Shown piece after piece: positions 8,030-16,425 of a stretch of DNA of 64,000 nucleotides (the stretch's first letter is position 1; each line of letters starts with the position of its first letter). The notes under the pieces were generated by a model. That model saw only the letters and a program-made list of their open reading frames with translations, was not told where the DNA came from and ran no database searches. The position numbers and the translations under genes are program-made. Source of the DNA: DATKSS01 sp035468355 (GTDB taxonomy: Bacteria; Chloroflexota; Dormibacteria; Dormibacterales; Dormibacteraceae); NCBI GenBank assembly GCA_035468355.1, contig DATITA010000182.1, positions 1 through 64,000 of the forward strand, given 5' to 3'.

Positions 8030-9684
8030 GAGCCACCGCTCTTGACGTAGAGAGCCCACGCGGCGTCGAGGGCGGCGCCGTCCATGCTGCCCCATCCAGT
8101 CGCGAAATCCCACCCGGGCCCGGCGTCGTAGCCAAGGTTGTTGCCTGCCGTGACGTCGTGAAACGGCCTGGCGGAGAACTTCGATTGGTTCTCGCCCATC
8201 CAGTAGATCCCCGGGTTGGCAAAGCCGACCTCGCGCAGCCCTTTCTTCTTGAGGTCCTGGTCGATCAGCGCGACGGTGGCAGCCCACAGCGGCGTGGCCG
8301 CGGAGGTTCCGCCCGCCTGGCCCTCGCGACCGCCGAAGATGATGTGGAAGCCGGTCGCCGGATCGGCGTCGGCGGCGACGTCGGGGACCTGCCTCAGGCC
8401 GTTGCCGGCGGCCTGCACCTGGCTCTTCTGATAGTCGGGCGCGGGGTAGAAGTGGCTCGCTCCGCCGCCGGTGCCGCTCTCGTCGAGCGGGCTGCCCCAG
8501 GCCACCTCTTTGAAATAGGCGCCCTGGCTTGACTCGAAGATGCTGGTCCCGCCCACGGCGGTCACCGTCGGCAGGGTCGAGGGGAAGCTGCCGGCCGGGT
8601 CCTGGTCCTGGCCGCAGGTGTACGCGCCGTTGTCGCCGGCGGCCACGAAGTGGGACATGCCGAGCGCGACCGCCCGGTCCTGGATGGTGGCGTACGTGTT
8701 GCGATGGCCGCTGGGGGTGTCGGGCTCGCAGGCGCCGAGGCTTTCGGAGATGATCGAGCCCAGGTGCTCCGTGACCATCTGGTCGAACGCGCGGTCGCCG
8801 TGCACGAAGTCGGGTGCGGACAGGTAGATCACAAGCTTGGCCGCCGGCGCGATCTCATGGAGGATCTCGAGGTCGAGGACGGTTTCGCCCTGCGATTTCT
8901 CAGGGCTGCCCCAGCTCGGGTCGCGCCGCACCGTCAGCACGGGATCAAACGGGGGGAGCCCGTACTTGGTGGCGAACCTGTCCAGGTCGCGGAGGTCGGG
9001 GAGGTCGTCGATTTCCGGGAGCAGGATGGTCTGGCCCGAGCCGTCCAGGCCGGCGTCGCGCAGCGGCTTGAGGTTGTAGAAGGCGATGACGTCCGAGGGC
9101 GTCAGTCCGCCCGGCCGGACCGCGAAGCTGCGGGTGCGCCGGTAATCGTCTAGGCCGCTGACGCTGCCGGCGACGGCAGACAGCGATGGTGGCAGCTTGG
9201 GCTGGTCGACCGCAGCGTAGAACGTCCTCCCGTCGCCCAGGCGGTAGCTCTCGATGCTCACGTGGAGCAGCGATGCGGCCGCCGGCGCGGGACCGTCAGC
9301 CTCGATCAGTCCCGACCCCGGCTGCGAGCCCGCGCGAAAGCCCGCGCTCTCGAGCGTCGACACCGCGGCCGCGACGGCGCCAGGGTCGGGGCCGAACTCG
9401 GCGATGTAGGCAGCCGGCGACACCGTGCCTCCGGTGGCGATCAGCGCGGCCAGCTTGGCCGGCTGCCGGGTCCGAAGGCCGAAGGTGAGGTAGACGGTGG
9501 TGTCGGATCGCGCGGGCCCGAGGTCGGCCGAACGCTGGATGGCCTGTGCCAGGGTCGGGGGCGGCGGCTCCGGGGGGGCCTGAGCCAAAGCGGGCGGTGG
9601 GCTCGAGCGGGTCGTGCCGCAAGCGGCCATCGCCACTCCCAGCAGCACGGCTGCGGCGATCGCGGCGCGCGGCCGGGGGCTCAC
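8026..9684 (-). CDS. S53 family (sedolisin/kumamolisin-like) serine-carboxyl peptidase, predicted lipoprotein
   Basis: 552-residue secreted peptidase. A lipoprotein signal ends in VAMAAC with lipid-anchor C22. A pro-kumamolisin activation domain follows (about residues 45-185), then the S53 catalytic domain with E267 and D271 (GETVLD), oxyanion D351 (AAGDNG) and nucleophile S461 (GGTSAATP). The C-terminal calcium site is visible in HDVTAGNN and GWGS. All catalytic residues are present, so activity at acidic pH on the outer face of the membrane is expected from the family. The GTG start at 9684 overlaps the upstream GNAT stop (GTGA), and its stop overlaps the start of the PrsW-like gene. Confidence 0.92.
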   Translation of the reverse strand: MSPRPRAAIAAAVLLGVAMAACGTTRSSPPPALAQAPPEPPPPTLAQAIQRSADLGPARSDTTVYLTFGLRTRQPAKLAALIATGGTVSPAAYIAEFGPDPGAVAAAVSTLESAGFRAGSQPGSGLIEADGPAPAAASLLHVSIESYRLGDGRTFYAAVDQPKLPPSLSAVAGSVSGLDDYRRTRSFAVRPGGLTPSDVIAFYNLKPLRDAGLDGSGQTILLPEIDDLPDLRDLDRFATKYGLPPFDPVLTVRRDPSWGSPEKSQGETVLDLEILHEIAPAAKLVIYLSAPDFVHGDRAFDQMVTEHLGSIISESLGACEPDTPSGHRNTYATIQDRAVALGMSHFVAAGDNGAYTCGQDQDPAGSFPSTLPTVTAVGGTSIFESSQGAYFKEVAWGSPLDESGTGGGASHFYPAPDYQKSQVQAAGNGLRQVPDVAADADPATGFHIIFGGREGQAGGTSAATPLWAATVALIDQDLKKKGLREVGFANPGIYWMGENQSKFSARPFHDVTAGNNLGYDAGPGWDFATGWGSMDGAALDAAWALYVKSGGS

Positions 9685-10562
9685 GGGAAGGTAGCTTCCC
9701 AGACCTCCGCCTCAAAAGCCAACTCGAAGCCGAGCTTGTAGTACCCGTCGTAGGCCCTGGTCTCATTCCAGCCATCCACGTACAGGGACGCATGTCGAGC
9801 GCCGGCGTCACGGAGGCGGCGGAGGACTTCGGCGGTCAGCCAGCGCGCCAACCCCCGCCTTCGGTGCTCGGGCACCGTCCCCACCGAGCTGACCAGCCCG
9901 ACCGGCTGAGGGCGCGGATCGTGCGGGTACGCCTCGACGTGGCCCATCGCGACCGCGGCCGGACGGCCGCCCTCCTGGGTCACCGCCATCAGGCAAAGCG
10001 CCGGGGCCTTGCCGGCGATCAGCTCGGCTTCGGCGCGGGGAGCGTAATGCCAATGGTCGGCGAACGACCGGTCGTGCATCTCCGCCCACCGGCCTGGCAT
10101 GACGGTAAAGCCATCGATCAGCTCGTAGCCGGGCACCCGTTGGGCCTCCGGGATCGTCCCGGCCAGGGTGCGGTCCATTCGCCACCAGGGCCGCACCATG
10201 TCCATGCCCAGGTCTCCAAGCGCGTGCCCGTGCCCACGCGCGGACATCACCTCGGCGGCTGCCGCGCCCGAGGCGCGCGACAGCGCAAGCGCCCAGCCGG
10301 CGAGAGCGAGGGAGATCTCGGGCGGCCCGGCCGAATCGAGGTACGCGACCACTCCACGCGGGGTCGAGCGGCTGGTGACCGTCACGGCGGCGGCGAGGCC
10401 GTCACTCCCGTCGACAACACGCGCGCGCGCCTCCCAGTCCATGTCCGCGAGCAGGTGGCGAAGGTGCGACTCTCGGGGCACGCTGTCGCGCCGACCGGCC
10501 CGGACGTCCGCCGCCCACAGCTCCATGAGCGGTTGCAGGTCGGCTCGCCGGCCTGGCCTCAT
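9681..10562 (-). CDS. Tandem GNAT-domain acetyltransferase (MshD-like architecture)
   Basis: 293 residues forming two GNAT folds: a degenerate N-terminal half (about 1-145) and a C-terminal half with a clear acetyl-CoA loop PEHRRRGLARWL near residue 235, then an N-E-T-R-A-Y-D-G-Y-Y-K-L-G-F ending typical of GNATs. Two-domain GNATs of this length include mycothiol synthase, but mycothiol synthesis genes are not visible here, so the substrate is open. ATG at 10562 overlaps the CDF stop by 4 bp (ATGA). An upstream extension of the frame runs antisense-like through the CDF gene and is not used. Confidence 0.84.
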   Translation of the reverse strand: MRPGRRADLQPLMELWAADVRAGRRDSVPRESHLRHLLADMDWEARARVVDGSDGLAAAVTVTSRSTPRGVVAYLDSAGPPEISLALAGWALALSRASGAAAAEVMSARGHGHALGDLGMDMVRPWWRMDRTLAGTIPEAQRVPGYELIDGFTVMPGRWAEMHDRSFADHWHYAPRAEAELIAGKAPALCLMAVTQEGGRPAAVAMGHVEAYPHDPRPQPVGLVSSVGTVPEHRRRGLARWLTAEVLRRLRDAGARHASLYVDGWNETRAYDGYYKLGFELAFEAEVWEATFP

Positions 10563-11932
10563 GCCGTAGCGCGCGCCACGACCTCGTGCACCTCGGGAAG
10601 GGCTCGGCGGATCTGCTCTTCGAGCTCGGTTTCGATGCGGTGAGCTTGTTCGAGACTGATGTCGCCTTCGACCTCGGCGACGACGTGCGCGTGGATCCTC
10701 TGTCGGCGGTCGCTGAGCTCGACGTCGACGCACCGGCGCACCTCGGGGTGCGCGGCCACGACCTCGCGCATGCGAGCCGCGAGCTGTGCACGACGCGCGG
10801 TCACGTCCTCGCCGCGCACCACCGTCGGTTCCATCGGCTCGAGGTGGATGTCGACCCTGGTCGCATCGGGCAGCTCAGTTCGCAGCGCCCGTTCCAGAGC
10901 GCTGCTGGCCCGCGACGCCCTGGCCAGGCTCATGTCGCCGGGCATCTTTGCGTGCATGGTCAGATGAAGTGAGCCGTCCGCCTCGCGCTCCACGGTCACG
11001 TTGTGCAGGTCGCGGACGCCGCCATTGCGCGCGGCCGCCGCGTGGATGCGTTCGACCAGGTCGGTCTGCTGCTCCTGCCCTTCGACGAGCACGGCCAAAT
11101 CAAGGGTCGGCAGGATCGATCGGGCGCGTGCCTTGACATCCTCGACCAGCGCCCCGGCGGCTTCCAGCGACAGCATTCGACCGGTGGCGACGCTCGCGTC
11201 GCCGATGAGGTTGGGTCCCGATCGGCGAACGCGCACGGAACGGACCTCGCGCACACCGCTCACGTCGCGGATCGCCTCGCGGAGCTCCTCCTCGGCGCCG
11301 GCCGGTGCGCGGTCGATGAGAATGTCGCCCGAATGCCACACCAGCATCGCCGCGGCGCGCGCGACGATCGCTGCCACAAAGAGGGCTGCCAGGGAGTCGG
11401 CCCACGCGAATCCCATCCGCACTCCGACCAGGCCGGCGAGCACCCCGACGGTCGCCAGGACGTCGGAGAGGCGGTTGGTGGCGTCCGCCAGGAGCGCCTC
11501 GCTGTTGGCGAGCCGGCCCACGCGTCGCAGGATCCCGGCGCGGCCGGCTTCGATCATCAGGGTTGCGATGAGCAGCGCGAACGCATAGCCGGCCGGGTTG
11601 ATCTCCGCCCCTCCGGTAAGCAGGCGCCGCATGGCTTCGTAGGCGATCCCCACCGCGGTGACGATCAGCAGGACGCCCTCGGCGAACGCGGCCAGGTTCT
11701 CCGTGCGGCCGTGGCCGTACGGGTGCTCCGAATCGGCCGGCTTGCGCGAGGTGCGGACGGCGACCAGGGTGAACACGCTCGCGGCCAGGTCGAGGAACGA
11801 GTGCGCAGCCTCGCTCAAAATCCCGAGGCTGCCCGTGAGCAGCCCGACCACCAGCTTGCCCAGGACGAGGGCCACGCCGATCGCCACCGAGCCCAGCGCG
11901 ACGAGCTCCGGCCGGCGCTCCAACCGATTCAT
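10559..11932 (-). CDS. Cation diffusion facilitator transporter with three cytoplasmic dimerisation-like domains
   Basis: 457 residues, against about 300 for an ordinary CDF protein. Six transmembrane helices fill residues 10-205. The helix-II metal site HSFLD is present, while in helix V the usual His is replaced (NRLSD). The extra length is cytoplasmic: three successive segments (about 210-290, 295-380 and 385-455) each resemble the ZT-dimer domain, with patterns GVREVRSVRV, GVRDLHNVTV...VDIHLEP and EVRRCVDVEL. It exports divalent metal by proton antiport according to the family. No Shine-Dalgarno is visible; ATG 11932 fits the start of helix I best, and ATG 11953 is an alternative. First gene of the five-gene coupled set. 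Confidence 0.88.
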   Translation of the reverse strand: MNRLERRPELVALGSVAIGVALVLGKLVVGLLTGSLGILSEAAHSFLDLAASVFTLVAVRTSRKPADSEHPYGHGRTENLAAFAEGVLLIVTAVGIAYEAMRRLLTGGAEINPAGYAFALLIATLMIEAGRAGILRRVGRLANSEALLADATNRLSDVLATVGVLAGLVGVRMGFAWADSLAALFVAAIVARAAAMLVWHSGDILIDRAPAGAEEELREAIRDVSGVREVRSVRVRRSGPNLIGDASVATGRMLSLEAAGALVEDVKARARSILPTLDLAVLVEGQEQQTDLVERIHAAAARNGGVRDLHNVTVEREADGSLHLTMHAKMPGDMSLARASRASSALERALRTELPDATRVDIHLEPMEPTVVRGEDVTARRAQLAARMREVVAAHPEVRRCVDVELSDRRQRIHAHVVAEVEGDISLEQAHRIETELEEQIRRALPEVHEVVARATA

Positions 11933-12014
11933 TTTTGAAACTCTAAGGGGCATGTTTGGACAGCGCCGCAAGCGGTGGTCGAGGGGGACGATCTCCCTGG
12001 GCCCGTGCCTCTCT

Positions 12015-13025
12015 CTACTTCAGCAGGCCGGCAGACGCGAAGAGCTGCTCCTCCGTGCCAAGCGCGATCAACAGGTCCCCTTCGTCCAGGCGCAGGCTGC
12101 CGCTGGGGCTGACGTGGAGGGTGCCGTCCACCTTGCGGAGCGCGAGCACCTTGGCCGCCGAGGGGCCGAGCAAGCCTGACTCCTCGATCGTCTTGCCGGT
12201 TGCCGCCATCCCCGCGGTGATCAACACCTCCTCGACCCCGATCACGGCCTCGCCGTGGTGCAAGGAGTCCAGCACGTCTACGAGCGCAGGCCTGATCGCG
12301 AGCTCCGCCATGCGGTGCCCGGCCATCTGGTAGGGCGAGATCGTACGTGTCGCGCCGGCCAGCTCCAGGCGCCTGATCGATTCCGGCCGGCCGGCCCTTG
12401 CGACGATGTACAGGTTGGGGTTGAGCGCACGGGCCGCGAGCACGATGTAGACCGCGCGCTCGTCTGAGTCGACCGCCGAGACCAGGCCCTTGGCGCGCTC
12501 AATGCCCGCTTGCTTCAGGACCTCCTCGCTGGAAGCGTCGCCTTCGATGTGGAGCCTCGCTTCCGCCCGAAGGCGGGCGACTGCCTCTTCGGTCTGGTCG
12601 ATGACGGCATAGGGAACGTGGCGCGCTTCGAACTCCGCGACTATCTGCGTGCCGATGCGGCCGTAGCCGCAGATGATGAAGTGGTCGCGCAGCTGGCTCA
12701 GGTTTCGCAGCAACTGGCGCTCTCTCCTGTATGTGCCGAAAGCGTTGTCGGCGAGGGTCTCGGCGAAAACACCGAAGCCATACAGCATGGTAGCCACGCC
12801 GACCACGATCAGCGCCGACGTGAAGATGCGGCCGGCCGCGCCCTGCGGGTGGACCTCTGTGTAGCCGACAGTGCTGATGGTGATGATCACCATGTAAAAG
12901 GAGTCGAGGAGGCTCCAATGGTTGATGAGGGCGTAACCCGCCACGCCGCACGCAATCACCGCCCCGAGCAGGACGACAGCCAGCCGGAACCGGTAGAGGG
13001 GATGTTGCGCGCGGGCCCTGATCAT
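12015..13025 (-). CDS. MthK-like potassium channel with RCK (TrkA-N/TrkA-C) domains
   Basis: 336 residues: two transmembrane helices (about 12-32 and 70-92) flank a pore loop with selectivity filter TISTVGYTE at about residues 49-57. A Rossmann RCK domain follows (FIICGYGRIG near 115-124) and then a TrkA-C domain (about 245-336). The filter ends in T-E rather than the common G-D, which occurs in some prokaryotic channels. It is expected to be a ligand-gated K+ channel in the inner membrane. It sits between fumC (55 bp upstream) and the CDF operon (82 bp downstream), all on the minus strand. Confidence 0.9.
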   Translation of the reverse strand: MIRARAQHPLYRFRLAVVLLGAVIACGVAGYALINHWSLLDSFYMVIITISTVGYTEVHPQGAAGRIFTSALIVVGVATMLYGFGVFAETLADNAFGTYRRERQLLRNLSQLRDHFIICGYGRIGTQIVAEFEARHVPYAVIDQTEEAVARLRAEARLHIEGDASSEEVLKQAGIERAKGLVSAVDSDERAVYIVLAARALNPNLYIVARAGRPESIRRLELAGATRTISPYQMAGHRMAELAIRPALVDVLDSLHHGEAVIGVEEVLITAGMAATGKTIEESGLLGPSAAKVLALRKVDGTLHVSPSGSLRLDEGDLLIALGTEEQLFASAGLLK

Positions 13026-13080
13026 GACGCCCGGCGCCTGGTTTCGACCCCGACTGCCTCGCCCTCGAGAACGAGGTGCG

Positions 13081-14493
13081 TCAGCCGCCTCCGCCGGGGC
13101 CTTCGAGCCCGGGCTTGGTCATCTTGCCGAGGTCGAGGACCTTGTTGAGCGCAGCCTCGCCGACTCCATGAGCTCGGGCCAGCTGCCGGATCGACTTGCC
13201 CGTTCGCATCGACTCCTTGGCCAGCTTGGCCGACTCGTCATATCCGATCAAAGGGTTCAGCGCCGTGGCGAGCATCGGGCTGCGCTCGACCAGCTCCTGG
13301 CCGCGGTCGGTGGCCTGGAGACCTTCGACGCACCGCTCCGAGAAGTTGCGCACGGACGCCGCGAGCAGGGTGATCGACTCGAGCATGGCCGCCGCGGCGA
13401 CCGGCATCATCACGTTCAGCTCGAAGAGGCTTCCGGACTGGCCGCTCACGACCAGGGTCGCGTCGTTGCCGTACACCCTGGCGATCACCATGAGCAGCGA
13501 CTCGATGATCACCGGGTTCACCTTGCCGGGCATGATGCTCGAGCCGGGCTGGGTCTCGGGCAGCTTGAGCTCTCCTAGTCCGGCGATCGGCCCAGTCCCC
13601 ATCAGCCGGATGTCCGAGCCGATCTTCCACAGGCTCGTGGCGATGGTGCGCAGGCCGCCGTGCGCCGCCACGAGCGCGTCGAGAGTCGCCTGGGCGTGAA
13701 AGTGATTCGCCGTCTCGCGCACGGGGAGCCTGGTCGCTTTCGCCAGTCGCGCGCAAGCCATGCGCGCGTACTGCGGGTGGGAGTTGAGGCCTGTCCCGAC
13801 TGCGGTACCTCCGAGTGGAACCCTTGACAGCTCGTCGACCGCGAGCCTCGCGCGGCGCACCGATTCCTCCATCTGTCCGGCGTAACCCCTGAACTCCTGC
13901 CCGAGCCGGATCGGCGTCGCGTCCTGCAGGTGGGTGCGGCCGGTCTTGACCAGCGGCCAGAACTCCTTGCTCTTCACCTCCAGCGCGCGTTGGAGCCGCT
14001 CGAGAGCAGGGATGAGCTCGTCCTGTATCGCCATGCCCGCAGCCAGCTGGATCGCGGTCGGGATGACGTCGTTGGACGACTGGCACAGGTTGACGTGGTC
14101 GTTGGGGTGCACCATCTTCGAGCCGCGCTCTCCGCCTAGGATCTCGGTGGCGCGGTTGGCGATCACTTCGTTGGCGTTGGTGTTGGTCGAGGTCCCCGAG
14201 CCGGTCTGGTAGATGTCGATCGGGAACTGGTCGTCGAGCTTTCCGTCGATCACCTCCTGCGCTGCGGCGGTGATCGCTCGCGAACGCCGGCGAGCCAGGA
14301 GCCCCAGCTCGTGGTTGGTCTCGGCGGCGGCTTTCTTGACGATGCCGAGCGCGCGGATGAACCGGCGCGGGAACGGCTGGCCGGAGATCGGGAAGTTCAA
14401 CACAGCGCGCTGGGTGGAGGCGCCGAAGTAAGCGTCGGCCGGGACCTCCACCTCGCCCATGGAGTCGCGCTCGATCCGCGTCTTCTTAGTCAA
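13081..14493 (-). CDS. fumC: Class II fumarate hydratase
   Basis: 470-residue tetrameric fumarase interconverting fumarate and malate in the TCA cycle. The fumarase/aspartase superfamily signature GSSIMPGKVNP is at 317-327, TGSGTSTN at 97-104 and GRTHLQDA at 185-192 (H188). The motifs match FumC better than aspartase. The conserved N-terminus RIERDSMGEVEVPAD requires a start before the internal ATG at 14460, so TTG at 14493 is chosen; an AAAGAA lies about 9 bp upstream. It is divergent from the Ppx/GppA gene, with 44 bp between them. Fumarate also leaves the PurB reaction encoded at 60.2 kb. Confidence 0.94.
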   Translation of the reverse strand: MTKKTRIERDSMGEVEVPADAYFGASTQRAVLNFPISGQPFPRRFIRALGIVKKAAAETNHELGLLARRRSRAITAAAQEVIDGKLDDQFPIDIYQTGSGTSTNTNANEVIANRATEILGGERGSKMVHPNDHVNLCQSSNDVIPTAIQLAAGMAIQDELIPALERLQRALEVKSKEFWPLVKTGRTHLQDATPIRLGQEFRGYAGQMEESVRRARLAVDELSRVPLGGTAVGTGLNSHPQYARMACARLAKATRLPVRETANHFHAQATLDALVAAHGGLRTIATSLWKIGSDIRLMGTGPIAGLGELKLPETQPGSSIMPGKVNPVIIESLLMVIARVYGNDATLVVSGQSGSLFELNVMMPVAAAAMLESITLLAASVRNFSERCVEGLQATDRGQELVERSPMLATALNPLIGYDESAKLAKESMRTGKSIRQLARAHGVGEAALNKVLDLGKMTKPGLEGPGGGG

Positions 14494-14522
14494 AGCTGGG
14501 TTCTTTGGTCACAGCTGGATTC

Positions 14523-14528
14523 TAAAGT
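14523..14528 (+). promoter_or_regulatory. Putative -10 hexamer TAAAGT for the Ppx/GppA gene
   Basis: TAAAGT lies 15 bp before the ATG at 14538 and there is no Shine-Dalgarno sequence, which fits a transcript starting at or within a few bases of the start codon. No clear -35 is seen. Confidence 0.4.
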
Positions 14529-14537
14529 GGTCGTCGG

Positions 14538-15431
14538 ATGAGATTGGCCGCCGTCGACATCGGGAGCAACACCGTCCATGCCCTGGTGGCCGACGTGGTC
14601 CGCGGCCGCCTGCAGGAGGTCGCGCATTTCGTCGAGATGCCGGAGCTCGGCCCGCAGGTCGCTCGCACCGGGGCGATCGGCCCTCGCGCCAAAGCAGGCC
14701 TCAGGGCCCTTCGTAAGGTGGTCCGGGAGGCCCAGGCCCTCGGCTGCGACGGCATGGTCGCCACCGCCACCGAGGCGGTTCGCGAGGCCTCGGACGGTAA
14801 ACCGTTCGTCAAGGAGGCCTCGGCGGCGATCGGGGTCGCCGTCCACGTCATCTCGGCTCGCAGGGAGGCGCAGCTGAGCTTCCTCGGAGTCTCCAGCCGG
14901 CACGCCATCCGGCGCGAGTGGGCGATGGTCGACCTCGGCGGCGCTTCCACCGAGGTGGTGGTCGCCCGCGGGAGCGAGATGCTGCGATCGACGAGCCTCC
15001 CCATCGGCTCGGGCGTTCTCGCGAGCACGTACCTTTCCGATCCGCCCAGGCCGGAGGAGCGCGCCCGGATGCGCAGGGCCGCCCTGCGCGAGCTCACCCA
15101 GGCGCCGGACGGCGAGGTGGAGAGGCTCGTCGCCACGGGAGGGACGGCCTCGAACCTGCCGCTGGTCCTCACACGCCGCAATCCGCCGCTGGTGATGACG
15201 ACCGCCGACCTGCTCGCCTGCGAGGCGAGGCTGGACCGCGGCAGGGCCTCCAGCGTGGCGGCGAACCTCGGCCTGGAGGCCAACCGGGTGAGGGCCATGA
15301 GAGCCGGGCTAGAGGCCCTGCTCCTGTTCCTGGACTGGTACGGCCTCTCCGTGCTCCACATCAGCCACGAGGGCCTGCGCCACGGGATGCTCCTCGCCTA
15401 CCTGGCGCACAGCGAGGGTTGGTGGCGGTAG
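14538..15431 (+). CDS. Ppx/GppA family phosphatase
   Basis: 297-residue member of the exopolyphosphatase / pppGpp phosphohydrolase family (ASKHA fold). The first phosphate loop is AAVDIGSNTVHAL at 4-16, the second MVDLGGASTEVV near 130-141, and the ATGGTASN motif is near 196. Only the core domain is present, as in short actinobacterial-type Ppx proteins, with no C-terminal HD domain. It hydrolyses polyphosphate and/or pppGpp; sequence alone does not decide. It is followed after 19 bp by a CzcD-type transporter that appears to have its own -10 element. Confidence 0.9.
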   Translation: MRLAAVDIGSNTVHALVADVVRGRLQEVAHFVEMPELGPQVARTGAIGPRAKAGLRALRKVVREAQALGCDGMVATATEAVREASDGKPFVKEASAAIGVAVHVISARREAQLSFLGVSSRHAIRREWAMVDLGGASTEVVVARGSEMLRSTSLPIGSGVLASTYLSDPPRPEERARMRRAALRELTQAPDGEVERLVATGGTASNLPLVLTRRNPPLVMTTADLLACEARLDRGRASSVAANLGLEANRVRAMRAGLEALLLFLDWYGLSVLHISHEGLRHGMLLAYLAHSEGWWR

Positions 15432-15438
15432 CGCTGGG

Positions 15439-15444
15439 TAAAGT
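15439..15444 (+). promoter_or_regulatory. Putative -10 hexamer TAAAGT for the CzcD-like gene
   Basis: TAAAGT begins 12 bp before the GTG start at 15451, in the short gap after the upstream stop codon. This is the spacing expected for a leaderless transcript starting at the GTG. Confidence 0.4.
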
Positions 15445-15450
15445 AGCCTC

Positions 15451-16425
15451 GTGGAGCATGTGAACCAGCGCGGAGCCACCCTCCGGACGGCTCTCGGGCT
15501 GACCGTGGTGATCCTGCTCATCGAACTAGTCGGCGGGCTCCTCTCACACTCGCTCGCACTCCTTTCCGACGCCGGCCACGTGCTGACCGACGTGTTCGCC
15601 CTCGGCCTCGCCTGGTTTGCCGTGGAGCAGTCGAAGCGACCCGCGGACCAGCGCCGGACATTCGGCTACCAGAGGGTCAGCATCCTCGCAGCGCTGCTCA
15701 ACTCGGTGACGTTGATCTTGATCGTGATCGCCATCGCCTACGAGGCGGTGCGCCGGCTGATGGCGCCTCAACCGGTCCATGGCCAGATCGTCATCGTGAC
15801 GGCGCTGGCGGGCATCGCCATCAACGTGTTCGTGATCCTGGCCCTGCGAGGCGACCGCCACAGCCTGAACCTGCGCGCGGCCCTTCTGCACGTGACCGGG
15901 GACGTGGCCGCCTCGGTGGGAGTCGTGATCGCCGGCCTGGTCATCCTCTTCACCGGCTGGCTATACATCGACCCGCTGCTGTCCCTCGCCATCGCGGGCC
16001 TGATCGCTTTCGGCGCGGTGGGGATTGTGCGCGAGACGGTGAACCTTCTGCTCGAGGGCACTCCGAGGGAGATCGACCTCGCCGCGGTCAGGGCGGAGAT
16101 CGAAAGCAGCCACCTGGTCACGGGCGTTCACGACCTGCACGTGTGGGCCCTGTCCTCAGACGAGATGGCGCTCAGCTGTCACGTGGTCATCGGCGAATGC
16201 CCGCTGGGCGACGCCGAGCACGTCGTGCGCGGACTCGAAGCGCGCCTGTGCGATCGCTTTGCGATCGGGCACACGACCATCCAGGTCGAGAGCTGCCACC
16301 CCTGCGGCGAGATCCACCACGGCGCGGGCAGCCACAACCACCCGCACGAAGACGGCGTCCTCAGCTCACGGGCTGGAGCTGGAGAGCCCCCTCGCGCTGC
16401 AGGATCCTCCGCGCGACCGCGATAG
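15451..16425 (+). CDS. CzcD-type cation diffusion facilitator (Zn2+/Co2+/Cd2+ efflux)
   Basis: 324 residues with six transmembrane helices and both canonical HxxxD metal sites (HVLTD in helix II, HVTGD in helix V). The cytoplasmic ZT-dimer domain covers residues 205-285, and a His-rich tail HHGAGSHNHPHED near 300 probably binds metal. It exports divalent cations by proton antiport. Unlike the CDF at 10.6-11.9 kb it has the normal single cytoplasmic domain and intact sites, so the two are not functional duplicates. GTG start with no Shine-Dalgarno. The 3' end overlaps the convergent gene by 65 bp. Confidence 0.92.
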   Translation: MEHVNQRGATLRTALGLTVVILLIELVGGLLSHSLALLSDAGHVLTDVFALGLAWFAVEQSKRPADQRRTFGYQRVSILAALLNSVTLILIVIAIAYEAVRRLMAPQPVHGQIVIVTALAGIAINVFVILALRGDRHSLNLRAALLHVTGDVAASVGVVIAGLVILFTGWLYIDPLLSLAIAGLIAFGAVGIVRETVNLLLEGTPREIDLAAVRAEIESSHLVTGVHDLHVWALSSDEMALSCHVVIGECPLGDAEHVVRGLEARLCDRFAIGHTTIQVESCHPCGEIHHGAGSHNHPHEDGVLSSRAGAGEPPRAAGSSARPR

